A stretch of 64,000 bases of DNA from Lycorma delicatula (Eukaryota > Arthropoda > Insecta > Hemiptera > Fulgoridae), in NCBI RefSeq assembly GCF_047948215.1, contig NC_134456.1:203496034-203560033 (forward strand), written 5' to 3'. Every line of letters starts with the position of its first letter. Positions within the stretch are counted from its first letter, which is position 1. Positions 1-11,190 of this stretch are shown one piece after another. The notes below the pieces were generated by a model, which had not been told where the DNA came from, made no database searches, and saw only the letters and a program-made list of their open reading frames with translations. The position numbers and the translations under genes were made by a program.

Positions 1-24
1 TAGAAACATGTAGGTCTTTCTCAG

Positions 25-34
25 TTTATTTATT
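25..34 (-). terminator. Candidate poly(A) signal
   Basis: Two overlapping AATAAA hexamers on the minus strand (plus-strand TTTATT at 25-30 and 29-34). They lie about 480 bases downstream of the stop codon at 518-516, so they could end the transcript of the minus-strand gene. AATAAA is common by chance in DNA this AT-rich. Confidence 0.4.
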
Positions 35-515
35 TATAATATAAACCAACATTTAACACTATATATAGTTTAACACAAACACTGCAATGGAAATAAATTA
101 AACAGAGATCAATTTGAAATTAATAAACACACTGCAGGAGATTCTACACACATTCTTAATGAACAACTTCAATATCATCCACAAAATCTGATGCACTAAA
201 CGTACTGTCACCACATGTAACCAAAACTAATGGGACTGCTTGTGGCCATATCAATGAAAATGATGGCAGACAGATTCATTCAACCTTTCTTACCCTACTA
301 TTTGATCGTTCAAGAGAAGTGATTGCTTTTATTTAGTTGCTATTATACATTGCAAAACAAAAAGAGGATTTTTACTTTGATCCTTTCTGTAACTGTCATT
401 ATAATTTCTTTATACTATTGCTATATGCTTTTTAAACAAAAAAATTGAACAAATTATAATTAACTTTAATGTTTTCAACAAAATTCAACATCATATCAAA
501 ACTCACATCATGCTT
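35..515 (-). other. Probable 3' UTR of the minus-strand gene
   Basis: AT-rich non-coding sequence between the TGA stop at 518-516 and the poly(A) signals near 25-34. No further coding is visible. Assignment as 3' UTR is inferred from position only. Confidence 0.4.
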
Positions 516-596
516 TCAATTGCGCTTGTGATCATCTTCAGGGACTGGTACTTTGTTTTTCACTCTGGCATCAGCTACTGTTATATCTGGTGGATT
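516..596 (-). CDS. Terminal coding exon of an unidentified host gene
   Basis: On the minus strand an acceptor (TTCAAAG, after a CT-rich stretch) precedes 26 codons and a TGA at 518-516. The translation starts NPPDITVADA and ends PEDDHKRN, a charged hydrophilic tail with non-random codons. The exon begins in phase 0, which matches the phase-0 end of the exon at 1551-1422. The frame is also open upstream to about position 635, through an ATG at 611-609, so the exon could be a little longer or the acceptor could be different. Together with the exons at 1422-1551 and 9391-9675 it would form the C-terminus of one protein. I do not recognise the family and assign no function. Transcript reads would settle the acceptor. 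Confidence 0.5.
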   Translation of the reverse strand, partial: NPPDITVADARVKNKVPVPEDDHKRN

Positions 597-1421
597 CTTT
601 GAATTAGACATATTTAGAATATGGTCAAAAAGTGAGTTTAATTTGAATCATCCCTATTACTTTAAAACATCATTGTTATATGCTTTTGTATATTTATTTA
701 TTTCATACTGTTAGACAGTGTTGAGATAAGTTCCTTTTTGGTGTGTGCTTAGAAGAACGTCAACTTAAACCAGAGTTACAGGAAGTGGTAAGAAAACTGA
801 TTGACTGTCAGTCCAAATGCTGTGTAAACCATGACCAAGAAAAATTACTGAATGGATATTACTATTACTTTCAAGGGGTCCTTACATTGAAAATTTATGA
901 ACATTAAATTTATTAAACTGTATTAATGGACTTAATTTAATTGATATGTTTAAGTTATATGAAGTACTAAACATTAGAAAATTAAGTAAAATATTTTAAA
1001 ATAAAAATCTAAACTGTTGCTTATTTTAAATTAAAATTGTTTACTACAACAAAATATTGAATGTGATTAATACCAGAGAGAATTGTATCTGTTCAACATA
1101 CTTATAGTTACTTATACAAAAGTCAGGGTTATTATAAATTAGATTTTTACTTGAAATATGAATATGAACACTACATGTTATCACAATGATGGAAATTATG
1201 GTCTTCATTTTTCTGTGTGATTTAAAATTTGTAAATTTATAGTTAATAATTATTAAGAAAAAATTATGTTTGATATGTGTCTTCATATGAAATAGATATG
1301 TCTAATGTGAGGACCAAACATACTAAAATGAAACGAAAAACGTCTTCAAAGAAAAATTCAAAAATGTCTGATTAGATAATTTTATTGGATTATGTTGTTA
1401 CATCTGGTTACATCATCTTAC
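597..1421 (-). other. Intron (inferred), no other element recognised
   Basis: AT-rich sequence between the two last coding exons. It starts on the minus strand with GTAAGA at 1421-1416 and ends with AG at 598-597. A 61-codon open stretch without an ATG lies on the plus strand at 725-907; it is discussed in the findings and not called a gene. Confidence 0.4.
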
Positions 1422-1551
1422 CAATGTTGTTTGAGTGGCAGTTGTCACTCTTTGTTCGTCAGGATCTGTAATAGGGCCAAGTCTAAGAGATCCAACACAT
1501 GGTCTTCTCATTCCATTACTGCTTCGTTTACTAGAATTTCCTGGAGAAACA
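1422..1551 (-). CDS. Internal coding exon of an unidentified host gene
   Basis: A 130-base exon on the minus strand with a good acceptor (TTTTCATTATAG just upstream of 1551) and a strong donor (TTG then GTAAGA, intron from 1421). After one leading base there are 43 open codons. The translation starts VSPGNSSKRSSNG, continues through RRPCVGSLRLGPITDPDEQ and ends TATQTTL. It is rich in Ser, Arg and Thr, as in a disordered linker. The leading T completes the split Arg codon left by the exon ending at 9391 (CG plus T), and the exon ends in phase 0 to meet the exon starting at 596. Base composition is clearly higher in GC than the flanks. Family not recognised; a disordered part of a signalling or scaffold protein is an inference from composition. 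Confidence 0.65.
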
Positions 1552-4500
1552 CTATAATGAAAAAAAGAAAGATATATTAAAATTTAGAATAAAATAAAAC
1601 CTTAAAAATTTTGTATTTTACAGAAACATTAAATGACTGTATCAATATAAATCGGATGACTATATCAAGCTCAAAATTTCACTGAATTTATATATTTTGA
1701 ATACTAAACTTCAATTAAAAATGATCTTTAATGATTTTCTACAAAGCTTATTCTTAAAAAAAGTACCATTTCTTATTTTTATATTTGTAATAAATGTTAA
1801 CCTGCAATTTCTATTAATTTTTTTGTATTGCAGAGTTAGGTGCTTATCCCTATTTGACACAGTTCTTATTAAATTTTGATGATTCCAAAATTTATATAAA
1901 ATGTTTATTTTATTCTAGCTTGCATAATTTTGGTAGGAAAATAATCTTGCTTTGTGTTCTGTATGTTTTATATTTTCAATAGGGAAGTATTTTTAACAAC
2001 TATACAAATTTACAGGTGTTGTAAAATGAAGAGTTAATTAATTTTTTTCTAGATTTAATAAAATCAACGACAAAGAATAAATGTGTTTAATCAGTCTATC
2101 CATATTCATACAATAACCACTTAAATATCCATACAATAACATCCACTACAAATGCTCCTTAGTTTGTAGTTCTGGATGATAAGTACATAGTAAATTAAAT
2201 ATAGTATGTAATTTATTAATTGTTTTAATTGGAATTTCCAGCTCTTATCTTCCACAGAAACAAAATGCAAAATGACTAATACAGTGAAACAAAAATGACT
2301 GTTCAACATAGTATAATTTTCAGATGTACCCTTTTGTATAACAGCAAATGGTAGCATAATGAGAACAACAGCCATACATCCTTTGGATGATATTGACTGT
2401 TTTCCAAACCGAAAAGAAATAGCTTGCATAAAGCATTCTTTTATGGTAGATAATGTTGTACTTACTTTAACATTACTTACTTTACATTACTTACATTACA
2501 TACTTACTTTACTTACATTACTTACTTTAACATTTACTGTTTTAGATAAACTGCTGCAGTCTATCTAATGTGTATAATGTTAATGCGTGTAAAGAGCATG
2601 AGAAACAAAAAACATCAGTCATTTTCTTGCTTAGATTATAATGTTGTTTAGCATACAGTTAGGCCAATACTTGGTCAAATACAATGGCAAATACAATGAA
2701 GGTTTCACCTGTGATGCTGAATGAACTGCCATTTAGTGGGCTTAGAAAGGTTGTGAAGTAATGCATATTTTTATAATAGTATTAACTTTAAGATAAAGAA
2801 AAGTGTAATATAATTATACTGTGAACTATACAGTATTGTTATAACTGATAACAATAGTAAATATAATTACCAAATTGTACTTTGATAAATGAAAAGGTTG
2901 GTCCTACTGTACTTATTGTCAAAATAACCACAAGAATTTACATTAGAAATATATGTCATCAAAAACTCAATATTTTTTTCTCTTATTGCCTCATTTCCCA
3001 TTTATTTTTGCAATTAAATTTGCTAGGTTTGTTATGGTTGGATTTTTATGGCAATATGTCCTTCCTGGGACTAACTTACTGGATGGAATGTCATAAAGTT
3101 TGATGGAAGTGAAAAAAAAGGTACAAACATGATTAACTGTTAAAATTATTTATACGATGGTAAGATCAATTGTTGGAAAGGATCATAATGATCCACCTGA
3201 CCAGTAGAAAAAAATAAATAAAAAATTATAATATAACAGATAATAATCATTGTCAATACATTAAACATGTCATTTTATTTTGAATATATACATATAATAT
3301 TGATATTTCAAATTAATACAACCAGTTATTTAAGATGTGACTTTTAGAACACAAAACAATAATTTGGTTATTGTTGATGAACAAGATGGTTGTTAATGTA
3401 CTAAATAAATATAAACAGTTTATTCTTTCTATTAATTTAGAATTTATATATGGCTCTTTAAAGTTAGAACAGTGTTTTGAAACTTTGTTTTGAAGTTCAA
3501 ATTTATCCTTCTTAAGATTATTGTATTTTTTCTCTTTTTGTTAGAGATATATGAAAATACAACTGCAATCATTGTAAATGTAAAATTCACTAATCAAACT
3601 GACATCCCATTTTCTTCTAAATAAAAACAATTTTTTATTAGAAACATTACGCAGAGTACTCAAAAAAAGTTCCAGCATTGAATTCCCTATAAAAATAACA
3701 GAACACACTAAATTTACATTAAGGTAACAGGATAAAATTCAACAAGCTATATCCAATTAAAAAAGGCAGAAAATGTGACAGTAAAATTAAATTGCTTTAA
3801 ATAAACTTAGAGGAGTTAAAAATTTAATAATCAGATTTTACTTTTTTTAAGCAGAGCAGTGTATAAACATCTACAATCTACTTAGCCAGAAGATGGCTCA
3901 AAATTGATTAAGTTTTATAAATGTACAAAACTCTAGGTTTTAAAACTGAAGAATAGTATATTCATGGAAATAAATAAGTACTGTAACTATTAGACTACAT
4001 ATGCCCAGTGACCTGAGTTTTTATTAAATTTTTTTATGATAATAAATAAAATTGCATTAATTTTTGCAGAATTCAAGTAAAACCTGAATGAGAAAACAAT
4101 GTAATTATTAGAACTCAGATCATAAAATACGCGCATAAATTTTTTAAAATTTAAAATCACAGTTATAATCAGTTTTTAAGTAGAAACCATAAGTAAATTT
4201 CATCACAATAAGTGTATAGCAGTTTCCTTGAAACACCTTAATTAAATATATTTTAAAATCATCATAAATAAAAAATAACATAAGCAATGATAAAGTTAAC
4301 ACAAATAGGTAAAGATAAAAGAAAAAGAAATAAGAACAAACGAAACCAGCAACATAAAGATTAACATACATGCTTAAATGATGCACAACTCATGAATAGA
4401 AGCTTCTTCCTGATTAAAACTATTAGGTTCCAGGTCTGTTTTTTTTTGGTCTACTTGTATTATATTAGGTCTTACATGTGTTAAAACTAGCTAGAGGTTC

Positions 4501-4571
4501 ATGTGGTCATAAAATTTTATTTTGTACTTGCCTGCTAATTTATTGACTTTTTCCTGAACTTAAGGTAACCT
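1552..4571 (-). other. Left part of a long intron (inferred)
   Basis: Part of the ~7.8-kb intron between coding exons 9675-9391 and 1551-1422. It is AT-rich. I see only a short CTTA/CATTA-rich tandem stretch at 2459-2532 and no exon or transposon I can name. Confidence 0.4.
2459..2532. repeat. Short tandem repeat (CATTACTTA/CTTACTTTA)
   Basis: Imperfect tandem copies of 4-9-base units built from CTTA, CATTA and CTTTA over about 74 bases. A simple-sequence repeat in the inferred intron. Confidence 0.7.
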
Positions 4572-4679
4572 TTTTTTTTTAAATGACAACTTTGTAGTAT
4601 GTGAAAATACCATGCCTGATTAGGATTCGAATCTGGATGAAAGGCCGAAATGCTATCACTTGTGCCACAGAGGTCGGCA
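4572..4679 (-). mobile_element. tRNA-derived SINE (family A) inside the jockey LINE
   Basis: Minus-strand tRNA-like head starting GCCGACCTCTGTGGC with an A-box-like TGGCACAAGTGATAGC and a B box GATTCGAATCC, followed by AGGCATGG and a short A-rich tail (plus-strand T run at 4571-4580). The copy is bracketed by exact 11-bp target duplications TAAGGTAACCT at 4561-4571 and 4680-4690. It interrupts the C-terminal part of the jockey-like ORF2, so it is younger than that LINE. Related copies occur at 11105, 54165 and 54490. Confidence 0.8.
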
Positions 4680-4690
4680 TAAGGTAACCT

Positions 4691-6780
4691 AAGTACTCAT
4701 GGATTCCAATGTTCTGAATGAGCCTGTATAATGCATCTTGCAAATTTATTCTGACAGCGCTAAATAGTCTCTTTACTGCTGGTACTTGCTGTACCCCAAA
4801 GTTGGATTCCACATGTCCTAATTGATTTTATAATCACTTTCTATAATAATAGCTCATTAAATATGGACAATTCCAATTTCCTGCCTATTAACCAGTACAG
4901 TTCCTTAAATTTTATAGCTACCTGCTTCCTTTTTACTTTAATATGAACCTTCCATGTTAGATGAAGATCTAGGTGTATACCTAGAAAAAATGCACTGTCC
5001 AAGTAACTAGCAATATCAGATAGAATGGTTGAGGTAGACTTGTTTTTAGTTTGTATAGCAGACCAATTAGCTAGACCTTATCAAATGCTTGCTGGAAATC
5101 TAGAAAGGCAGCAGAACAACATTTTTTTCCTTGAAGAGCATTTAGTAACAACACAAATGATCCTGTGTATTTGTTTAGTGGTGACGCTGGAAACAGAACT
5201 GGTGGTCAGTGATAACTTGTCCCTGATCAAAGGCCACTGAAGGAATAGCATTTTAAGTACTTTGGACATAATAGGTAACAGGCTTATTGGCCAGTACAAA
5301 GACATGTCATGTGCTGACTTGCTCGACTTCAGGACCATTACTATTTATGATACCTTCTAAATAGAAATATTTGGGATACCTTCCCATCCTTCTGATGGGT
5401 TGAACGTCATTCGAAGGATACCATTAAACAGCTGAGTCATATAAATTATGGCCTCAGGAGAGAGCATGGCAAGCTTTTTGTTGGTAATCAAGTCAAAAGC
5501 CAGATGCTTTATGTGAATTTCGCTCCTTCTCAATCAATTAGCACTTCCCTGGATGAGAAGGGCTAATTGTGGAAGACTCACTGTTATTGGATTCTCTAAG
5601 AAGTTCATAATGTCCTCTTCACTGGCGCTGTGGAAGTTAAGTGGTCGAAAAATCGCCTGCAAGTGCCAAGCAAACAGGTTGGCCTTCTCACTTTTAGCCC
5701 ATTTTCCATCTGATTTCTTAAGTGGAGGTAATTGAGGCAACAGTTGTTGAAATTTCTTCAAGGCCTTCCACAAAGAGTAGTCATCCCTTTTTAAAGTTAA
5801 AATATTTCTGATGTAATTTTTAAATGTCTCCTTCTTGAAGGACTTCACCTGACTAATCAAGGACTAGCACCTGTTTTAATCTCCAAGCAGTTTAAAGATG
5901 TTCTATCCTCTGATCTCCTGTAACACTGAAATCTCCTCCTTAGATACCTCTTCATTGAAATGAAGTCTACTACCTTCGTGTATATAGTACTTGCCTTTCA
6001 TGTTTGTCTCCAGGCATTGAGCGCCAGGCTGCCTCTTGCAATATTGAGGTCAAATGTTCAGTCGCATAATCTATAACTACCAACCATTTCAACTCAATGG
6101 GTACCAGCAGTTCATCCTCGATCCAGCTACTGTAAGACACTCAGTCTGTGCTAACGTGTCAAATCAGAGGTTTCTTCTTCCTAAACACCACTATCCTTAT
6201 GGTGAGTAGGATTAGCAAATAATCAGATGTTGAGTGGTAGTTAATCCCCACAGAATTGTACACAGATGATAGATTGGAAGTCACCTAAAAGTCTAACACA
6301 TCTGGTATCTTATTCAGATCTGATGGCCAATATGTCAGTTGTAATCCTGAGATCACATCAAGCTGCATGCCCATAATGCAACCCCTTAAAGCTCTACTTT
6401 GGGTTGTTGTGTCGTGATCCCTGATGAACATGTTTAGTGTTCCAGTCCCCACCTGCAATGAAATGCACGCACAGTGTTATAAAAAACTCACGAGAATAAT
6501 TTACTTGAGATAATATGCCTAGGAGGGAAGTAGGCCGCCGATAAGTTTGAGAGACTCATCTAAAATTCCAATTAAAAGTATATAATTTCAACTGAAGTAG
6601 TATGGATGTAATTACTGCTGAAATACAGTAAGTAATGATGATGTTTTATCATATTCCTTATTAGCAGTGCAGAGCTCCCATGCATCTTATTGTCCAGATG
6701 GTTAGCCGTATATAGGCTAGGTGAAGACAGTTTTGATAGATGAAGTGAGTTTCACAGAGTAGTACGATATCTAATGATTA
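4691..6780 (-). pseudogene. jockey-like ORF2 remnant (endonuclease and reverse transcriptase)
   Basis: Broken polyprotein that in an intact jockey element nicks target DNA and copies the RNA. Visible pieces in order: an endonuclease start (VLLCETHF near 6745), an endonuclease core (AGGDWNTKH near 6455), the YWPSDLNKIPDVLDF region near 6330-6280 and a degraded SDH-type site reading TSDY near 6220. Next comes the region before the fingers (DYSLWKALKKFQQ near 5790, PPLKKSDGKWA near 5720), then the reverse transcriptase start PISLLPIMSKVLKMLF near 5290. The catalytic YxDD box was not found. At the end, GRKLELS and IQLWGTASTSS lie in a shifted frame near 4900-4790. Several stops and frameshifts separate these blocks. 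Confidence 0.75.
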
Positions 6781-6789
6781 TGTGATGAT

Positions 6790-7987
6790 AAACATCTCTA
6801 ATTCTTGTTAGCGGGCAACATAACCATTGATGTTTTAGAAATCTGACCCTTAACAGAGTTGATTGTCATCTTGCTAACTAACCCTGTCAGGCTTCCAATC
6901 TGCTGCACTAAAAGCTCTATGTTTGAGGTCAATTTCTTTAATTTGTCCTCGGGATCCTCACAGGCATTTAGTCTATCAACTGCAGGATAAGATCCAACAT
7001 TAGTGTCTGATTGGGTGCTTGGATCCATAAATCTCTCTCAACCTAAAGAAGGGAACTTGGTGTTGCTCAGATTAAATGAAGTCATTTGTTTCTTCCTAAG
7101 CCCATACAGACTAACATTTCCCTTGGAGCGTAGTAGCACTTTCTGCCTTTGCTTTTTCTTCAGGATTTCTGTATAGACCCCCTACAACCTCTATAATTTG
7201 CCAGATGATCTGGATGTCAAAGTTCGCAAATGGTAGGAGTATTTCAGTCTTTTCTAGGACAGTCAATAGTCCTGATTGCCTCTGCACACTTCACACATCA
7301 GAAGGGTTGCATCCTTTGTATGTTTGTACTGTTGACATCTCATGCACTGGACTAAACCCACAGCTCTGGGTACCTCGAATACGATGCTACAGTTTGCTAT
7401 GTCTAGGACATTGAGTATCTCCTCGTTCTCTCTAGACCAAGTTTCACGAAGATCTAAACAACAATTCTTTTGTAACAAGAAGACAGGTGTGTTTATTATA
7501 TTTCGTACCTACATTGAAGAATTTAGGTAATACTACTAGGAATGTAGGTATGAAAGTACCTATGTTGAAGAACAAAGGCACGAAAGTACCTACTATTTGT
7601 TCTAATCAACTATTTGTTTTTCAACAAAAAAATCAACTATTCGTACTTCAATGAAATCCTACGCTCACGAATCAACTCTTATTATTTTTTTTTGTAGATG
7701 TTTATGCTTTTTGACATCACTTGAAACTGTTTAGTGCTGATAATTTTTATATAGTAGTAACTTTTGGACATGATTGACTCTTTATCAGTTCATAGGGATG
7801 CAACACTTCCATGATCTCATAAAGAACAATTGGAGGTGGTTTGACACCCTCCTTCTGGTATGTTTTATCATTTGTTTCTTTCATCGGCAAGTCCTCATAT
7901 CTGTTCGACAAAGGTAAGTGGTTGCTTGTGATCACACTGGTAGTCCACATCGTTCTTGGCTTATGCAGCACTGGAATCGTTTGCCAT
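6790..7987 (-). pseudogene. jockey-like ORF1 (gag) remnant
   Basis: Minus-strand remnant of the nucleic-acid-binding ORF1 protein. A possible start ATG lies at 7987. Visible parts: LSNRYEDLPM and KPPPIVLYEIMEVL (about 7915-7800), which match the usual NRFxxL and KPPPI segment before the central domain. A zinc-knuckle region follows (PRAVGLVQCMRCQQYKHTK, about 7365-7310), and then a C-terminal stretch with DPEDKLKKLTSNIELLVQQ (about 6965-6910). In the knuckle the first two Cys and the His are present, but the last Cys is displaced (ATLLMCEVC). The AT-rich middle (7480-7740) no longer reads through. Confidence 0.7.
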
Positions 7988-8254
7988 GATGGTAATCGTG
8001 AATGAGAATCTAAGTCATCAATGGTACCTTCGCTATCAGAGTCATTCAGATTGCTAACAATATTGTCTCAAATGAGTTTACGGCAGGACAACTTTCTATG
8101 GTCTCTATCCGAAGTTGTTATAGATCCACGTTTTCAGCAAAGAGTTAGTTCTACCAGTTGCAATTTCATTGATGTCAAATCAATCAAGTGATCAACTGAT
8201 CCATGTTTATATTTTTATAGGTTATAGGTATAACCCACCAGCTAAGTAAAAACT

Positions 8255-8363
8255 AAAAACCTAATAACTAATTAAAATTAATATTAAAATATTAATACCT
8301 AATAACCTAAAAAACCTAAAAACCTAATAACTAATTAAAATTAATATTAAAAATATTAATACC
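8255..8363. repeat. Direct repeat of about 45 bases, two copies
   Basis: A segment starting AAAAACCTAATAACTAATT occurs at 8255-8299 and again at 8318-8363 (offset 63 bases) with almost no differences. It lies just 5' of the jockey-like element in the same intron. Confidence 0.8.
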
Positions 8364-9390
8364 ATTCCAAAGCAAACATAATTGTTCATAAATAAACTAT
8401 ATTGTTTATAAACATTAAACAAAAAAAATGAAAATAATCATTTATCAAGGACAGTTTTTATATATTTCAATCACAAATTAGCAGCTGACAAAATATAAAA
8501 ATTTACACATAGTAAATAGATATAAAACACTAATTATAAATTGTTTATTTATATAGATACGTAAACCTAATAAATATTTGGTTATACCAATGGCAGTGCT
8601 ACAATACACACTTTGTTTGTTAAAAAAAAAACACCATGAAATTTCCATTGTGAAAATTAAATAAAACAATTTTGCAACTATAAAATAAATTTGGTATCTT
8701 AATCTGCACTTGTTTAATGTTAAAATAAAGTATACATAGAATTCTGGAAGCTGGTAGATTAAACTGGTACATCCAATAAACAATTATGTAAGAAAATATC
8801 ACTGCAGGAAAATGCTATTTCCAGGTTCATTATATAATGTATACAATGACATTATTTGCCATTCTATTAATTTATTATTCTTCCTACTCAGAGCAATGCA
8901 CCCTAAATGTTGTCAGTTTGTACAGGTCTAGTCATTTCACAATTCAATTATTTATCAAATATAAACAAATAATAATGCAAATGATTTGATATGATAACAT
9001 TGAAAAAAAAAATTTATCATTATGTAAAGTTTAGAAATGACTGTTTAGAACACACAGTTTTTAATGTAAAAAATTACTATTCTGATTCTTTGTTTATTTT
9101 GGCTTTTGTAAAGCATGTATTATGATGAAACTAATACAATTTCTCAACATAAAAGTACAATTGCTAACTGAGACAAAAATTATAGCCTATATATAATTTA
9201 AAAATTTAATTTCATTGATTGAATGATAATGTTTCTTTTTTTAATATACCAAGTTCCAGAATTAATTTTAAATAATGAATTTTCTAATTTTCCACATGTT
9301 ACGAAAATTCCATCACCTACAAAAGAACTAATAAATAAAACCAAAATAAATATAATATTGATAAAATACAACTGAAATAAGAAGGCCGAC
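8364..9390 (-). other. Intron (inferred), no element recognised
   Basis: AT-rich sequence between the jockey-like element and exon 9675-9391. The minus-strand intron would start at 9390 with GTCGGC, an unusual donor. The AT-rich open stretch continuing past 9391 reads as a hydrophobic run and is more likely intron than protein. Confidence 0.35.
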
Positions 9391-9675
9391 CGTGGAAGCA
9401 ATGTAGAAATAATCCTTTCAGCCTCTTCAGGTGGTGGTGGAAAGTCAGGAGCTTCGTTTGCAGGTGGTGGATCAGGAGGTGGCTCAGGAAGCTGTGGCAC
9501 TTCAGGACGAAAACTAAGAACAAATTTAGCACGTCGGCCGTTCATACTCATGTAGCCGTCGTCCTCAGAATGTAATGAAGGACTCTCGTCCCCAGGTGCG
9601 TTTCCGTTCTCCAAGTCGTCGAACTCGGAGAGTACGCGATCCAGAAGTTCCAATGAACGCTGCACCTCATCTCCC
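9391..9675 (-). CDS. Coding exon: acidic, proline-rich protein with a YxxM motif
   Basis: Minus-strand exon with a very good acceptor (T-rich tract ending TTTTTTTAG, exon from 9675). After one leading base there are 94 open codons plus two bases. Residues 7-24 (SLELLDRVLSEFDDLENG) look like an amphipathic helix. Residues 29-44 are acidic and end DDGYMSM, a YxxM motif of the kind that, when phosphorylated, binds the SH2 domains of PI3-kinase p85. A basic NGRRAKF follows, then residues 59-82 are Pro-rich (LPEPPPDPPP, FPPPPEE) and the exon ends STLLPR. This suggests a cytoplasmic adaptor or scaffold, by inference only; I cannot name the gene. The donor (CACG then GTCGGC) is weak, but its phase (CG plus T gives Arg) joins exactly to the exon at 1551. 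GC content and codon use are far above the flanks. At least one upstream exon must exist. Confidence 0.75.
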
Positions 9676-11104
9676 CTAAAAAAAGTAAAAAAAAAAACGT
9701 AAGTGAAATTATATACTACAGACCTTTATTAGAAGAATAATTTTAAAATGAGTATAGATTTTACAAATATAATCTTATAACTAATTTATATTAAAATACA
9801 GCAATAAACAGCATCACTAAAAATAAGTTTACATAAAGAAAGATTGTTATGAAATGGCATGTTTTTCTTTTTTCATGTACATAAAAACGTAGGTTTGACT
9901 TGACCAAATAAACCTATTATGAATAATTTGAGTGTTTAGTTGTTAATGTTGGTGTAATTTTACCTATTTCTATTATGCATGTCAGATTATATAATACGAA
10001 TGACTTGGATCACATTTGTTAATAAAAAAATGAAGCAGTAACCATTACTTTTATAATTATTGTACTCTTTTAATGGAACTGTTAGCCTAGTGTAAAGTTA
10101 GTTTATTTTGTAACTGGAAAGTTTTTCCACAAACATTTAAATCAATGATGGGTTTTTCATTAAGTATAAAAACCAAATTTTGTGTATTTTTACCCATTAT
10201 TATGTTCTGTGTTAATCATGATAATCATATTCTGTTTCCTATTTCCTTGTATGAGAGAAAAGAAGTTAGACTTCTAAAACTACTTTGATTTTGTAACACC
10301 ACTTAACAAACAATGTTGTAACTTTAAAATGGAATAAGCTACAAAATGTGGTAAATAAATAAATCGCCCTTTTAAAGATGCTATCTAGCTAAAAAAATTG
10401 TTGAAATATTAGTTTGGATGAATGACTTTTTTTAAATTAAAGCAACAAGCAAATGAACAGAACAGCTACACATTGTATGTAATCCATTAGGTCAAACCTC
10501 TGTATTTCTTTATCGTTTCTGGAGTGTTTTATTGCTGAAATACTCATAATGCACCTACATATCAATGGAACTTTTGTAACTTACTTTTGAATTGGCAAGA
10601 ACTGTAGGCAATGACATAAAACAGATGGCATGAGATCAGTACTTGTGAAAAGAGACAGCTAAAGCAAAGTGAGTAGTAATAGAACAATTACTGGAAATTA
10701 ATCAAACTGTTAAAATAAAATTTATGCCATAATTTAAATATTCAACAAATACTGAGAATTATTTATATTTCTATAAGAACACAATCAGCAAAATATTAAA
10801 AGTATTCCAAACCTAACAAGTGCTGAGTGAATGTAAAGGGCCAGAATAATGAGTATTTTGTGTTTAATAACAATGCTCCTAATTGCATATGATCTGTACA
10901 ATAAAAAAACCAATTCTGAATTAGTTGACGATTTGGTTTAGTTTGTTTGCTGCATTAAATTGTTTCTTTAACTGAATATCTTCATGTTAGCAATGCTGTA
11001 GACCACTTCTGTTTTATTTTGCATTATTTATGAATACAGTGACACAGGCTGTCACCCCAATAACAGTTACTAATAATGAATTATATTATAATAATGAATT
11101 TGGT
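9676..11104 (-). other. Upstream intron (inferred), nothing recognised
   Basis: AT-rich sequence upstream of exon 9675-9391 with no coding block or named repeat that I can see. Confidence 0.35.
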
Positions 11105-11190
11105 GGGGTGTGAAAAATTCCATCCCTGACCACAATTGAACCCAGAACCTCCAGATCGATGGATGAGATACTCTATAAACTATTTTTATA
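11105..11190 (-). mobile_element. SINE family A remnant
   Basis: On the minus strand, CATCCATCGATCTGGAGGTT is followed by a B-box-like GGGTTCAATTGT, GGTCAGGGATGG and a TTTTTCACAC tail. The same order (pyrimidine-rich CATCC, B box, GTCAGGCATGG, TTTTCACA) is seen in the copies at 4572 and 54490. The tRNA 5' half is degraded. No clear target duplication. Confidence 0.55.

Larger units (their letters stand above)
4691..8170 (-). mobile_element. Decayed jockey-clade non-LTR retrotransposon
   Basis: A nearly full-length but heavily mutated LINE on the minus strand, sitting in the inferred host-gene intron. Its order matches jockey elements: a gag-like ORF1 (about 7987-6790), then ORF2 with an APE-type endonuclease (about 6770-6190) and a reverse transcriptase (about 5860-5080), ending in the typical C-terminal stretch IQLWGTAST near 4800. 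Every domain is broken by stops and frameshifts, so it cannot be active. The 3' end is unclear because a SINE sits at 4572-4679. Boundaries are approximate. Confidence 0.8.

Noticed and set aside
1044..1286. 80-codon open frame on the minus strand
   Set aside because: Low-complexity AT-derived residues, no splice signals, no motif; lies in an inferred intron.
2121..2429. 102-codon open frame on the minus strand
   Set aside because: Hydrophobic AT-driven composition, no family motif or convincing splice sites. I could not exclude a small exon near 2330-2430 but see nothing to support it.
9198..9390. Extension of the exon at 9391-9675 to a longer open frame
   Set aside because: The added residues are an AT-rich hydrophobic run typical of translated intron, and the split-codon phase favours ending at 9391.
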